Shown here: in pieces, positions 10,443 through 19,467 of the stretch | How positions within the stretch are numbered: the first letter of the stretch is position 1 | Layout of the letters: each line of letters starts with the position of its first letter | DNA from: Chitinophaga pinensis | GTDB lineage: Bacteria; Bacteroidota; Bacteroidia; M30B66 | Direction: 5' to 3' | DNA length: 64,000 nt | NCBI GenBank assembly: GCA_945883545.1 | Contig: CAMCXT010000014.1 | Coordinates: 1 to 64,000, forward strand | Program-made: the position numbers and the translations under genes | The notes under the pieces: generated by a model | What the model was told of the DNA's origin: nothing | Database searches by the model: none | What the model saw: the letters and a program-made list of their open reading frames with translations, nothing else

Positions 10443-10853
10443 TTAAAAATTGGAACGGGAACGGGTAAATTCAACCAATACCTGACCTGCAGGCTGATTT
10501 TCGGCGTTGTAGACCTTCAAAACCATACGCATCACATCGTTTTTGAAGTAAACTACATCCCACTCTCCATTAAAGCCGATATCGAACTTACTAATATTGA
10601 GCTTATTTCTCTTAGAGAACCCCCAACGACCAACCGTCAACAAATTTTGTTCAAGATCTGTTATTTCATACTTTAGAATATCGTTATCGGACGTGAATTC
10701 CCAATATTCCTGAGGGAATTCTTCAGGAAGGGCATCCATTGGAGTTCTTACCCACACGCCGATCAATTTACTTTCTTGACCGGCAGAGCATCCGCCGAAA
10801 ATCAGCAGCGTGCTCAGCACAAGAGAGAAGAGTATTTTTTTAATCAGCGCCAT
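10443..10853 (-). CDS. Small lipoprotein, lipocalin-like, function unknown
   Basis: 136 residues with a signal peptide ending in a lipobox (LLIFGGC, Cys about residue 22), so it is probably a lipid-anchored envelope protein. The rest alternates short beta-strands with conserved-looking motifs (LIGVWVRTP, YWEFTSDNDILKYE, VGRWGFSKRNKLNI), resembling small lipocalin-like proteins of Bacteroidota. No enzyme signature. It lies between radA and rfaE2 and has its own promoter-like sequence upstream. Confidence 0.72.
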   Translation of the reverse strand: MALIKKILFSLVLSTLLIFGGCSAGQESKLIGVWVRTPMDALPEEFPQEYWEFTSDNDILKYEITDLEQNLLTVGRWGFSKRNKLNISKFDIGFNGEWDVVYFKNDVMRMVLKVYNAENQPAGQVLVEFTRSRSNF

Positions 10854-10872
10854 TTTTCCGTTAAAGCTTGCA

Positions 10873-10902
10873 CAAACTTATAAAAAAAATACAAACATCA
10901 AG
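10873..10902 (-). promoter_or_regulatory. Promoter of the small lipoprotein gene
   Basis: On the minus strand CTTG (10899-10902), an 18-base spacer and TAAGTTTG (10873-10880) match the Bacteroidota -33/-7 layout. The -7 box ends 19 bases before the ATG at 10853. Confidence 0.55.
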
Positions 10903-10904
10903 AA

Positions 10905-11393
10905 TTAACCTTTCTTCATTTTATCGATTAAGCTTGTTGTGGAATAGCCTTCTTTAAATGAAAGCACTTCTACTTTACCTCCTCGTTGTAGCGTTTCCTT
11001 AGCACCTACAATACTTTCGATGGTGTAGTCGCCTCCTTTTACCAAAATATTGGGTTGAAGAAATTCAATCAGTTCCAGTGGTGTATCCTCTTCGAAAGGA
11101 ACAATTAAATCGGTGCAGCGCAAACTAGCTAAGGCGAAAGCACGATCATCGATTTTATTCACCGGACGAGTTGGTCCTTTCAATCTGCTCACCGATTCGT
11201 CGCTGTTTAAGCCAACAATAAGTCGATGTCCAAGGGCTGCTGCTTGCAATAAATACTCGAGATGACCGCGATGAAGAATATCGAAGCAACCATTGGTGAA
11301 AACTATCTTTTCGTTCTTGAATTGCCAAAGTTTGATGATCGCTAAAGCACTTTCTCGAAGCATGATTTTTCCGGCAATTATTTCAGGCTGCAT
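10905..11393 (-). CDS. rfaE2: D-glycero-beta-D-manno-heptose 1-phosphate adenylyltransferase
   Basis: It transfers AMP from ATP to heptose 1-phosphate, giving ADP-heptose for lipopolysaccharide. The 162-residue protein is the stand-alone C-terminal half of HldE: nucleotidyltransferase motif TNGCFDILHRGHL (residues 34-46), GLNSDESVSRLKGPTRPVN, and KGGDYTIESIVGA. The kinase half (HldE1) is absent and should be encoded elsewhere; gmhA, an earlier step of the pathway, lies at 63.3 kb. Its start overlaps the end of the flippase-like gene by 11 bases, suggesting translational coupling. Confidence 0.93.
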   Translation of the reverse strand: MQPEIIAGKIMLRESALAIIKLWQFKNEKIVFTNGCFDILHRGHLEYLLQAAALGHRLIVGLNSDESVSRLKGPTRPVNKIDDRAFALASLRCTDLIVPFEEDTPLELIEFLQPNILVKGGDYTIESIVGAKETLQRGGKVEVLSFKEGYSTTSLIDKMKKG

Positions 11394-12438
11394 GATTCTG
11401 CTTGCTTTTCTTTCTTAGTAAAGTGAACCCGATCAGAGAAATAGTACCCAACAAAACAGTCATAACAAACTGAGCCGAATGCACGATGGTTGCGAACACC
11501 AAACCTGGACGAATTTCGGAGCCGGTAATAGGATTGATCGATGGACTAATTTGATAAATCATCAAGGCCTTTTCCACCAAATAGTGGAATGCTCCAAAAC
11601 CACCTTGAACAGGAGCTGTCATGCCCAAACCACCAACCACCATCAGGAACAAACCATCAAAAGCCTTCAACATGCTGGTAGGATCATAAGAATAGACGCA
11701 AATCCAAGTCATGATAAAATAATTCACCCAGATGAACAGAGTATGAAAAACAAACCAGCCCTTTTTCTTCATTTTGAAAAAAGTGAACAGTCCGTCGCCG
11801 ATGCCTTTTAGGAAATTGATAACCTTTTGAACCAAGTTAATCTTCAGTAATTGTTGTTTAAACTTGATAAACAAGGCAATGAGAACGACTCCAAGCAATA
11901 TGAAGATGCCCAAACCGATCTGGAATTGTTGATTTTCAAAGATAGAACCCTGACCGGCTTTCTTTTGAAAGAGCTCTTTCATGAAAAAGTCTCCAAATAA
12001 ATCCATCCGTGTAAACAGTACCAACATGATGAGGCCCAATAGCATCAAAACGTCGATAACCCTTTCAAGGATTACTGTACCAAAAGATTGGTTAACTGGC
12101 ACATTGTCGGTTTGATTTAGGATGGTACAACGAACCACTTCACCCATCCGCGGCAGCGCGATATTGGCAAAATAACCGATAGAAACACCATAGAAGCAAT
12201 GCAAAAAACTAGGTTTAAAGCCTAATGGCTCGAGCATAATTCTCCAACGCCAAGCGCGTGATGCCATGGCTAAAATACCGCAAAACATTGAAAGAAAAAT
12301 CCAGGAGAACCTAGCGCCTTTGATTTCATTCCACATCCAAACGAAATCAACATCTTTGAAAACGAGATAAATCAAGGCAATCCCGATCGCCAAGAAGATG
12401 TAATTGCGTATCGCGGGCCAGATTTTCTTTTGCATCAA
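11383..12438 (-). CDS. Lysylphosphatidylglycerol-synthase TM-domain (flippase-like) membrane protein
   Basis: 351 residues with about eight membrane helices and the hallmarks of the LPG_synthase_TM/UPF0104 family: SRAWRWRIML, GYFANIALPRMGEVVRC and VQGGFGAFHYLVEKAL. Members are often called flippase-like, by analogy with the membrane domain of MprF; the substrate here is unknown. The soluble lysyl-transferase domain of MprF is absent. The gene lies 3 bases after panD and overlaps rfaE2, so panD, this gene and rfaE2 probably share a transcript. Confidence 0.88.
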   Translation of the reverse strand: MMQKKIWPAIRNYIFLAIGIALIYLVFKDVDFVWMWNEIKGARFSWIFLSMFCGILAMASRAWRWRIMLEPLGFKPSFLHCFYGVSIGYFANIALPRMGEVVRCTILNQTDNVPVNQSFGTVILERVIDVLMLLGLIMLVLFTRMDLFGDFFMKELFQKKAGQGSIFENQQFQIGLGIFILLGVVLIALFIKFKQQLLKINLVQKVINFLKGIGDGLFTFFKMKKKGWFVFHTLFIWVNYFIMTWICVYSYDPTSMLKAFDGLFLMVVGGLGMTAPVQGGFGAFHYLVEKALMIYQISPSINPITGSEIRPGLVFATIVHSAQFVMTVLLGTISLIGFTLLRKKSKQNHAA

Positions 12439-12441
12439 GAT

Positions 12442-12792
12442 TTATTTGAGGGTGTTGGTTGCTGTATCAGGGAAGATTACCCAAGGACGGAATTTTTTTG
12501 CTTCTTCGAATTCCATTGAGGCATAAGAAACAATGATAACGATATCGCCAACCGCAACTCTTCTAGCGGCAGGGCCATTTAAACAAATCACGCCACTATT
12601 TCGGGCACCTTTGATAACATAAGTCTCGAATCGTTCACCATTGTTGATGTTGAGAATCTGAACTTTTTCATTTTCGATCAGATTTGCTGCTTCCATCAGA
12701 TTTTCATCGATGGTAACACTTCCTATGTAGTTGAGATCGGCCTCTGTAACCGTAACCCGGTGAATTTTTGATTTAAGTACCTCGATTGTCAT
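12442..12792 (-). CDS. panD: Aspartate 1-decarboxylase proenzyme
   Basis: PanD makes beta-alanine from L-aspartate for pantothenate and coenzyme A. It is made as a proenzyme that self-cleaves at Gly-Ser to create a pyruvoyl group; the site is visible in NYIGSVTID. Also present are the substrate-binding Arg/Tyr region ([15 protein letters not shown]) and [12 protein letters not shown]. The ATG at 12792 gives 116 residues, the usual size. A TTG at 12804 is rejected because it overlaps the -7 element. PanC, which uses beta-alanine, is encoded just upstream. Confidence 0.95.
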   Translation of the reverse strand: MTIEVLKSKIHRVTVTEADLNYIGSVTIDENLMEAANLIENEKVQILNINNGERFETYVIKGARNSGVICLNGPAARRVAVGDIVIIVSYASMEFEEAKKFRPWVIFPDTATNTLK

Positions 12793-12801
12793 AACTGGGA
12801 G

Positions 12802-12809
12802 CAAAGCTA
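12802..12809 (-). promoter_or_regulatory. -7 promoter element close to panD start
   Basis: Minus-strand TAGCTTTG followed by CTCCC ends 9 bases before the panD ATG at 12792. If active it would give an mRNA with a leader of only about 5 bases. Confidence 0.5.
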
Positions 12810-12834
12810 AATCAATAGATTTGAATGGGCAATT

Positions 12835-13677
12835 TTAGGCAGGCAGTTCGATGTTGTCAATTAAACGAATGCCTCCAATACGAACAGCCACACAAGCCAC
12901 TGATGGTTTGTTGTGATAGTCAGAAAGTGGTTGCAAGGTGAATGTATCTGCAATTTCGAGATACTCAAGTTCCAATCTGGTTGATGACAATGCTGCCCTT
13001 GCATCCAACAAAATTTGCTCAAAAGGCTTGATTTTCCAAGAAGCTACAAGGTTCGTTAGTATCTGAAAAATACACGCTGCGAATTGTCGATCTTCTGGTT
13101 TCAGCAATTCATTTCTTGAGCTCATCGCCAAACCGTTCGATTCCCGTAAAATTTTGCAAGGCACAATTTCTATTTCAGGATACCGTTTCCGGGCAAGCAG
13201 TCTGATAACAGCCAATTGCTGAAAATCCTTTAAACCAAAAAAAGCCTTTTGTGGTTGAACCAGACCAAAGAATTTATCTACCACCGTTACCACACCTTGA
13301 AAATGACCTGGCCTAAACTTGCCTTCCATGACTTGATCAAGACCTTCAAGATCGAGCTCAAGCATTTGATTTCCAGCAGCGTACATAGCATCTGTTTGAG
13401 GAAGAAAAACAGCATCCACAGAAGCATTTCGAAGCATATCGAGGTCCTGGGATTCTTGTCTAGGATAATTATTGAAATCGGTCGACTCGTTGAATTGCGT
13501 TGGATTAACGAAAATACTGACCACGCAAAAATCAGTTTCCAATCTAGCTTGATTGATCAAAGAAATGTGGCCTTCGTGCAAGGCACCCATCGTTGGGACG
13601 AAGCCGCAGGAAAGATTTTGTGCTCTTTTTTCCGAAAGGAACTGTTGTAATGCTTGAATATCCCGAATCAGTTCCAT
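12835..13677 (-). CDS. panC: Pantothenate synthetase (pantoate-beta-alanine ligase)
   Basis: PanC joins pantoate and beta-alanine using ATP. The 280-residue protein from the ATG at 13677 has the nucleotidyltransferase-fold motifs PTMGALHEGH, FVNPTQFN, GKFRPGHFQGV, FGLKDFQQL and a late Ser-Ser-Arg-Asn (LAMSSRNELL). The open frame extends upstream to 13770 but with unrelated sequence, and a -7 element lies inside that extension, so 13677 is chosen. panD follows 42 bases downstream. Confidence 0.96.
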   Translation of the reverse strand: MELIRDIQALQQFLSEKRAQNLSCGFVPTMGALHEGHISLINQARLETDFCVVSIFVNPTQFNESTDFNNYPRQESQDLDMLRNASVDAVFLPQTDAMYAAGNQMLELDLEGLDQVMEGKFRPGHFQGVVTVVDKFFGLVQPQKAFFGLKDFQQLAVIRLLARKRYPEIEIVPCKILRESNGLAMSSRNELLKPEDRQFAACIFQILTNLVASWKIKPFEQILLDARAALSSTRLELEYLEIADTFTLQPLSDYHNKPSVACVAVRIGGIRLIDNIELPA

Positions 13678-13751
13678 GAATACTTTACAGATATAATGTG
13701 CGAAAAAGACGTAACGTTCGCTGTATATGGAGCTTAGCCTCCAAAGGGCTG

Positions 13752-13759
13752 CAAAGCTA
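13752..13759 (-). promoter_or_regulatory. -7 promoter element of panC
   Basis: Minus-strand TAGCTTTG followed by CAGCCC, the same extended form as at rplM. It predicts a leader of about 70 bases to the ATG at 13677. Confidence 0.55.
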
Positions 13760-13907
13760 AAAGAATACACGTGAAAAGTCCCGATTTTTTTCTTAATTTT
13801 GTACTCTGATTAAATTTGTCAATGGAGCAACGTGCCGCCACATCATTTAATACCGGCTTCTTATTTGAATGCTTCCATTTGTTTCCCACAAGCCTAACTA
13901 TTCTGCC

Positions 13908-14744
13908 ATGAAAAAAACAAGAGTACTTTTTGTTTCTCAGGAGATCACACCTTATTTACCTGAAACACATATGTCGAAAATTGCCCGTGAATTACCACAG
14001 GCGATTCAGGAGAAGGGTAGAGAAATTAGAACTTTCATGCCGCGATACGGTTGCATCAATGAACGCAGAAATCAACTTCACGAAGTAATTCGCCTTTCGG
14101 GAATGAATTTGATTATCGACGATAACGATCAGCCACTTATCATCAAAGTTGCATCTATTCAAGCTGCGAGAATGCAAGTTTACTTCATCGACAATGAAGA
14201 ATATTTTCAACGTAAGCATATCGTTACCGATAAGAACAACCAATTTTTCAGCGATAACGATGAGCGTATGCTTTTCTTCTGCAAGGGCGTTCTAGAAACG
14301 GTTAAAAAATTAGGCTGGTCGCCTGATGTAATTCATTGCCACGGCTGGATGACATCATTACTTCCCGTACTTCTGAAAACAAAATACAAAGACGATCCTT
14401 TGTTTGCTGAAAGCAAGGTGGTAGTTTCTTTGTACAATGATGGTTTTACTCCTGCAATGGACCACCGATTGGCTGAGAAGTTGATTATGGATGGAATCGA
14501 ACCTACAGATACACAACTCCTTCAAGTACCTGATTACAATAATTTGATTCGTCACGCTACATCTTTTGCTGATGGCGTTGTTGAAACTGAAGCTGGTGTT
14601 AACCCAGAATTGATTTCATATGCAAAAGAGCTGAAAAAGCCTGTTCTCGATCTGAAAAACGTAGGCTCAGAATTGGCTGAAGCATGTTCAGAATTCTATG
14701 ATGAGGTTTTATTGGGGGAGCAGGTAGCCGAGTTGGCTGATTAA
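13908..14744 (+). CDS. Half-length glycogen/starch-synthase-like protein (GT5 N-terminal lobe only)
   Basis: 278 residues from the ATG at 13908. It aligns by eye with the first GT-B lobe of glycogen synthase: LFVSQEITPYLPE, FMPRYGCIN, WSPDVIHCHGWMTSLLPVLL and FAESKVVVSLYNDGF. The second, sugar-nucleotide-binding lobe is missing. The KTGG(L) motif that follows the first strand in true glycogen synthases is replaced by PETHM. It is therefore unlikely to make glycogen. Similar short proteins beside panC are common in Bacteroidota and automatically named glycogen synthase; their role is unknown. It lies divergent from panC and 27 bases before the DUF4270 gene. A -7 element TAAATTTG lies at 13811-13818. 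Confidence 0.82.
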   Translation: MKKTRVLFVSQEITPYLPETHMSKIARELPQAIQEKGREIRTFMPRYGCINERRNQLHEVIRLSGMNLIIDDNDQPLIIKVASIQAARMQVYFIDNEEYFQRKHIVTDKNNQFFSDNDERMLFFCKGVLETVKKLGWSPDVIHCHGWMTSLLPVLLKTKYKDDPLFAESKVVVSLYNDGFTPAMDHRLAEKLIMDGIEPTDTQLLQVPDYNNLIRHATSFADGVVETEAGVNPELISYAKELKKPVLDLKNVGSELAEACSEFYDEVLLGEQVAELAD

Positions 14745-14771
14745 CAGGTTGAAAAACAATATCAGAATCAG

Positions 14772-16088
14772 GTGCATAACTTTTTGAGCCGATTGGCCCA
14801 TTCTAAATTTTCCTTTGTCCTGTTATTTGCAGTGTTTTTCGTATCCTGCGAAGAACCTGAACTTGGTCTTGAAACTCAACCTGGCGGAGACTCGGCAAAT
14901 CTCTTACGTGAGCTTAACTTGAAGGTTGAAGCTGCTACTGAAAGAGAAGATTCAGTTAAAACCGACGAGCTTTCGCTGAACCTCCTCGGCGCCTACAATG
15001 ATCCATTATTGGGTAAAATAAGATCTTCTATTTACATGCAGCTTCGTCCTGCAGTAAGCAATATCGATTTAGGGGTAAATCCAACTGCAGACTCAATTGT
15101 ATTGGTTTTGCCTTATCGTAGTTACTACGGTGATCTTTCGAAGTTGAATGGCCTTCAAAGGTTTCGTGCCTTCAGGGTGAGAGAAATGATGTACAAAGAT
15201 TCTTCTTACTTTAGTTCAGATACCTTAGAGAGAGACCTCATTCCACTTGGCTCAACAACCTATCTCACTCCATCGATATTGGATAGCGTTTCCGTTGCCG
15301 GTCGAAAAGAAGCACCTCAATTGCGCATCAAACTTGACCAATCACTTGCCAACGAATTCATAAGTAACCCAGAAGATCTCGTAAATGCAGATGTATTTAC
15401 AGCATTCTTGAATGGGATTTATTTGGATGCTGATACACGCAACCCAAACGACGAACAAGGTGCTATTTTAGATTTCAATTTGATTGGTGGAGCTCGGATC
15501 GATTTGTTTTACAAAAACGACGTAAATGACAGTCTGAAAACTTCATTCATCGTAAACGAAAGTTCGGCTCGATACACCAGATTCAAGCACGTTTACAAAC
15601 CTGAAGTAACTTCAAGTTTAGGCTCGTTTGAAGCTGGAAAACAAAAATTGTTCATTCACAATATGGGAGGCTTGCGCACCAAATTGCAAATTCCTGATTT
15701 AATGAATTGGAAAGCAGGTAGAAATATTTTGATCCACCAGGCATTAATGACTATTTCAGTTGACGCGAATAGCTTGGGTAAATATGCGCCCAATCCGCAA
15801 TTAAACATTGTTTTGAAAGATGAAGAAGGCAATCTGATCATATCACCAGATTTGAGCGTAAACAGCACTTCCTACAGTGGCGGTGTCTACAACAGCACTA
15901 CAAAAGAATATTCATTCAATATTGCACGATATCTACAATCGAGATTGAACGGTGTAATAACCGATGAGTATTTTTATATTCAACCTTCAGGAACAGGAAT
16001 TTCATCATATAGAGTAGTTCTCAATGGCACAGAAGCCATTAGTGGTTCGATGAAGTTTGAAATTCTGTACCAAATTTTACCTAATTAA
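14772..16088 (+). CDS. DUF4270 family lipoprotein
   Basis: 438 residues with a hydrophobic N-terminus ending in a lipobox (FFVSC, Cys about residue 26), followed by an acidic EEPELGL stretch. The body has the beta-rich repeats of DUF4270, including an early GAYNDPLLGKIRSSIYMQLRP block. The family occurs in Bacteroidota and its function is unknown; surface or periplasmic location is inferred from the lipobox. The start is a GTG at 14772, chosen because it gives a complete signal peptide. It sits between the half-length glycogen-synthase-like gene and glmS, an order I recall as common in Flavobacteriia. Confidence 0.83.
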   Translation: MHNFLSRLAHSKFSFVLLFAVFFVSCEEPELGLETQPGGDSANLLRELNLKVEAATEREDSVKTDELSLNLLGAYNDPLLGKIRSSIYMQLRPAVSNIDLGVNPTADSIVLVLPYRSYYGDLSKLNGLQRFRAFRVREMMYKDSSYFSSDTLERDLIPLGSTTYLTPSILDSVSVAGRKEAPQLRIKLDQSLANEFISNPEDLVNADVFTAFLNGIYLDADTRNPNDEQGAILDFNLIGGARIDLFYKNDVNDSLKTSFIVNESSARYTRFKHVYKPEVTSSLGSFEAGKQKLFIHNMGGLRTKLQIPDLMNWKAGRNILIHQALMTISVDANSLGKYAPNPQLNIVLKDEEGNLIISPDLSVNSTSYSGGVYNSTTKEYSFNIARYLQSRLNGVITDEYFYIQPSGTGISSYRVVLNGTEAISGSMKFEILYQILPN

Positions 16089-16109
16089 TCATTCCAACAC
16101 TTACAAACC

Positions 16110-17957
16110 ATGTGTGGCATTGTTGCTTATTTGGGAGAAAAGGACGCTTATCCGATTCTAATTAAAGGACTTCACCGACTAGAATATAGAGGATATGATA
16201 GCGCAGGCGTAGCTCTATTAAATACAAGCGAAGACATTCGTTTGTACAAATGCAAAGGAAAAGTTTCTGAACTTGAAGCTTTCACTTCTGGCAAAAACAT
16301 TTCAGGACATTTAGGCGTTGGCCACACAAGATGGGCTACACATGGAATTCCTGATGATAAGAACGCACATCCGCATTTTTCTGAATCTGGGAATTTGGTG
16401 ATCATCCACAATGGAATCATCGAAAACTATGCTTCGTTAAAAAAGGAGTTGCAAAATCGTGGTCACGTTTTCAAAAGTGATACTGATACCGAAGTGTTGA
16501 TTTATCTGATTGAAAACATCCAGAAAAATGAAAATGTAGATTTGGTTGAAGCGGTAATGATCGCCCTCAATCAAGTGGTTGGAGCCTATGCGATTGTGAT
16601 TCTTTCTAAAGACAATCCAGACATGATGATCGGCGCTAAGAAAGGCAGTCCGCTCGTTGTTGGTGTAGGAAAAGACCACGAATACTTTATTGCATCCGAC
16701 GCGACCCCAATCATCGAATATACCCGCAATGTGGTTTATTTGAATGATGAAGAGATCGTTATCCTTGAAAAAGGAAAAGAAATGAAAATCAAAACCATCA
16801 AGAACCAGGACAAAACTCCATATGTTCAGGAACTTGAAATGCAACTCGAGACCATCGAGAAGAGCGGCTTTGATCACTTCATGTTGAAAGAAATTTACGA
16901 ACAGCCTAGAAGTATTAGAGACAACATGCGTGGTCGATTGAACATCGATTTACGCGAAGTAACCTTGGGCGGAATCATCGATTACCAAGCGAAAATCCTG
17001 AATGCCAATCGAATCATCATCGTAGCCTGTGGAACTTCATGGCATGCCGGTTTGGTTGGTGAATACCTGATCGAAGATCTTGCTCGAATTCCTGTTGAAG
17101 TTGAATATGCTTCTGAATTCAGATACAGAAATCCAATCATCACCGAAAAAGATCTGGTAATCGCCATCTCTCAATCTGGTGAAACTGCGGATACTTTAGC
17201 CGCGATTGAATTAGCCAAATCAAAAGGAGCTACCATTTTCGGAATTTGCAATGTTGTTGGAAGCTCAATTGCACGAGCAACACATGCTGGTTCTTATACC
17301 CACGCTGGACCTGAGATCGGCGTTGCTTCAACAAAGGCATTTACCGCACAGGTTACCGTTTTAACGCTGATGGCTTTGGTTTTTGCTCACCGTAAAGGCA
17401 CTATTTCAGAAAGCAAATACCATCAATTGTTAGTGGGTCTTGATCAAATTCCAATGAAAGTGGAAGAGCTGCTCAAGATGGATGAACAAATTAAACACAT
17501 CAGTTCGATCTACAAAGAGGCTAACAACTTCCTATACCTTGGAAGAAGTTACAATTTCCCGATTGCACTTGAAGGCGCGTTGAAGCTGAAAGAAATTTCC
17601 TACATCCATGCAGAAGGTTACCCAGCTGCAGAGATGAAGCATGGTCCGATTGCCTTGATCGATGAAAACATGCCAGTTGTGGTGATTGCGCCAAACAAAG
17701 GAGCTTATGAGAAAATCTTAAGTAATGTGCAGGAAGTGAAGGCACGTGGTGGTAAAATCATTGCTATCGTAACGCAAGGAGATAAAGATGTAGCCGAATT
17801 GGCTGATCATATCATCGAAATTCCTGAAACAGAGGAGGAATTAACACCACTCATCACAGTAATACCTCTGCAGTTGCTTGCATACCACATTGCAATCATG
17901 CGCGGTTGTAATGTGGATCAACCAAGGAATCTAGCCAAATCTGTTACAGTGGAATAG
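16110..17957 (+). CDS. glmS: Glutamine-fructose-6-phosphate aminotransferase (isomerizing)
   Basis: GlmS converts fructose 6-phosphate and glutamine to glucosamine 6-phosphate, the first step towards UDP-GlcNAc for peptidoglycan and lipopolysaccharide. The 615-residue protein begins MCGIVAYLG, with Cys2 the N-terminal nucleophile of the glutaminase domain (THGIPDDKNAHPH, HNGIIENY). Two SIS sugar-isomerase domains follow (CGTSWHAG, SQSGETADT, GPEIGVASTKAFTAQ), with the terminal motif DQPRNLAKSVTVE. It lies 21 bases after the DUF4270 gene and ends at a strong terminator. No glmS ribozyme fits in the short upstream gap. Confidence 0.98.
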   Translation: MCGIVAYLGEKDAYPILIKGLHRLEYRGYDSAGVALLNTSEDIRLYKCKGKVSELEAFTSGKNISGHLGVGHTRWATHGIPDDKNAHPHFSESGNLVIIHNGIIENYASLKKELQNRGHVFKSDTDTEVLIYLIENIQKNENVDLVEAVMIALNQVVGAYAIVILSKDNPDMMIGAKKGSPLVVGVGKDHEYFIASDATPIIEYTRNVVYLNDEEIVILEKGKEMKIKTIKNQDKTPYVQELEMQLETIEKSGFDHFMLKEIYEQPRSIRDNMRGRLNIDLREVTLGGIIDYQAKILNANRIIIVACGTSWHAGLVGEYLIEDLARIPVEVEYASEFRYRNPIITEKDLVIAISQSGETADTLAAIELAKSKGATIFGICNVVGSSIARATHAGSYTHAGPEIGVASTKAFTAQVTVLTLMALVFAHRKGTISESKYHQLLVGLDQIPMKVEELLKMDEQIKHISSIYKEANNFLYLGRSYNFPIALEGALKLKEISYIHAEGYPAAEMKHGPIALIDENMPVVVIAPNKGAYEKILSNVQEVKARGGKIIAIVTQGDKDVAELADHIIEIPETEEELTPLITVIPLQLLAYHIAIMRGCNVDQPRNLAKSVTVE

Positions 17958-17978
17958 TTTAGCAGTTTACACAAAACC

Positions 17979-18017
17979 AAAAGCCCTCTTGAATAATCTA
18001 TCCAAGAGGGCTTTTTT
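17979..18017. terminator. Bidirectional rho-independent terminator
   Basis: A 13-bp stem (17979-17991 with 18003-18015) with T-run beyond, between the convergent glmS and frr genes. Confidence 0.85.
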
Positions 18018-18034
18018 ATTGATGATCTAAAAAA

Positions 18035-18598
18035 TCAAACTGTCATAATTTCTTTTTCCTTCACTTCAAGGCACTTATCTGTTTTTACGATAAAGCCATC
18101 GGTAACTTGTTGGATCTTTGCTTCTGCGTCTTTTGCGATATCTTCCGCTAATCCGTCTTTTACAAGCTTTTTAATCGCTTCGTTAGCATCACGACGAATA
18201 TTTCGGATACTCACTTTGCAATTTTCCGCTTCCGATTTTGAGAGTTTCACAAGACTTACGCGACGTTCCTCAGTAAGTGGTGGAATGTTGATTCGAATCA
18301 CTACCCCATCATTCATTGGTGTAAGACCAATGTTAGATCCAAAAATTGCCTTTTCGATAGGTCCAAGCATTTGCTTTTCCCAAGGCTGAATAACAAGTGT
18401 TCTGGCATCAGGTGTGTTCACATTGGCAACCTGCGCTAGAGCGGTATTGCTTCCGTAGTAATCCACGAAAATACCATCAAGCATTTGTGCACTTGCTTTA
18501 CCTGCGCGAATCTTAGCTAACTCACTCTCAAGGTGAGAAATCGCTTTTTCCATTAAGGATGTTGCAGAGTCGATTTGTGGTTTTACTGCTTCGTTCAT
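18035..18598 (-). CDS. frr: Ribosome recycling factor
   Basis: RRF splits the post-termination ribosome together with EF-G. The 187-residue length is standard. Recognisable are LAKIRAGKASAQMLDGI near the N-terminus, VNTPDARTLVIQPWEKQML, and the Arg-rich core LTEERRVSLVKLSKSEAENCKVSIRNIRRDAN split across the middle of the protein. It follows pyrH by 54 bases on the same strand, a near-universal bacterial pair. Confidence 0.97.
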   Translation of the reverse strand: MNEAVKPQIDSATSLMEKAISHLESELAKIRAGKASAQMLDGIFVDYYGSNTALAQVANVNTPDARTLVIQPWEKQMLGPIEKAIFGSNIGLTPMNDGVVIRINIPPLTEERRVSLVKLSKSEAENCKVSIRNIRRDANEAIKKLVKDGLAEDIAKDAEAKIQQVTDGFIVKTDKCLEVKEKEIMTV

Positions 18599-18652
18599 AA
18601 ATCTTAATTGAATGACTGCAAATAAAAGGGATTTTTTGGAAAGAGAGAAGCT

Positions 18653-19360
18653 TTAGAAACTAACCAATGTGCCAATTTCTTCACCAGCTAAAAGTCGTTT
18701 AAGGTTCCCCGCCTTGTTCATATCAAAAACGATGATTGGGAGCTTGTTGTCGTTACAGAGGGTGAAGGCTGTCATATCCATAACATTCAGACCCTTTTCA
18801 TAAACTTCTGTAAAGGTGATGGTATCGTATTTAACTGCGTCTGGAACTTTTTCAGGATCTGCGGTATAGATTCCATCTACACGTGTTCCTTTAAGAATAA
18901 CATCTGCTTCAATTTCAATGGCACGAAGCGTTGCGGCAGTGTCGGTAGTGAAATAAGGATTTCCAGTACCAGCACCAAAGATTACAACTCTACCTTTTTC
19001 AAGATGTCGTATTGCTCTTCTGCGGATAAATGGTTCGCAGATTTGTTCCATTTTAATGGCACTTTGCAATCGTGTTTGAACACCCATTCCTTCGAGTGCA
19101 GACTGAAGTGCCATACTGTTGATGACAGTAGCTAACATGCCCATATAATCGCCTTGAACGCGATCCATACCACCTTCTGCAGCTTGAATTCCTCTGAAGA
19201 TATTTCCACCGCCGATTACTACAGCGACTTCAATTCCTGCTGATGAAGCATCTTTAATTTCCTGTGCATAAATTGCAAGTCTCTCGGGATCGATTCCGAA
19301 GCTTTTCTCACCCATCAATGATTCACCGCTGAGTTTGAGTAGAATTCTTTTGTATTTCAT
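18653..19360 (-). CDS. pyrH: UMP kinase
   Basis: Phosphorylates UMP to UDP in pyrimidine synthesis. The 235 residues carry the amino-acid-kinase fold: [16 protein letters not shown] at the N-terminus, [11 protein letters not shown], a [15 protein letters not shown] nucleotide-binding loop and [15 protein letters not shown]. It lies between tsf and frr in the classic rpsB-tsf-pyrH-frr order, but is separated from tsf by two terminator-like hairpins. No -7 element is obvious in the 27 bases between the second hairpin and the ATG. Confidence 0.97.
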   Translation of the reverse strand: MKYKRILLKLSGESLMGEKSFGIDPERLAIYAQEIKDASSAGIEVAVVIGGGNIFRGIQAAEGGMDRVQGDYMGMLATVINSMALQSALEGMGVQTRLQSAIKMEQICEPFIRRRAIRHLEKGRVVIFGAGTGNPYFTTDTAATLRAIEIEADVILKGTRVDGIYTADPEKVPDAVKYDTITFTEVYEKGLNVMDMTAFTLCNDNKLPIIVFDMNKAGNLKRLLAGEEIGTLVSF

Positions 19361-19387
19361 GAGGAAAAATATTAGGATTCAGGCATG

Positions 19388-19413
19388 AAAAATCCCGTCC
19401 TAGAACGGGATTT
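19388..19413 (-). terminator. Second tandem terminator-like hairpin downstream of tsf
   Basis: A stem of about 9-10 bp (AAATCCCGT with its complement, loop of 6) followed on the minus strand by five Ts. It lies between tsf and pyrH, which read in the same direction. Confidence 0.65.
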
Positions 19414-19427
19414 AAAATTCAATGGAT

Positions 19428-19456
19428 CAAAAAAAAGGAGAGTAAAAAACTCTCCT
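19428..19456 (-). terminator. First tandem terminator-like hairpin downstream of tsf
   Basis: An 8-bp perfect stem (19436-19443 with 19449-19456) with a 5-base loop. It is followed on the minus strand by a T-run of about nine and starts 11 bases after the tsf stop. With the next hairpin it should reduce read-through into pyrH. Confidence 0.75.
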
Positions 19457-19467
19457 GATCAATGTTA

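Noticed and set aside
16437-16877. 146-codon minus-strand frame inside glmS
   Set aside because: Antisense to a strongly conserved enzyme; composition typical of a shadow frame.
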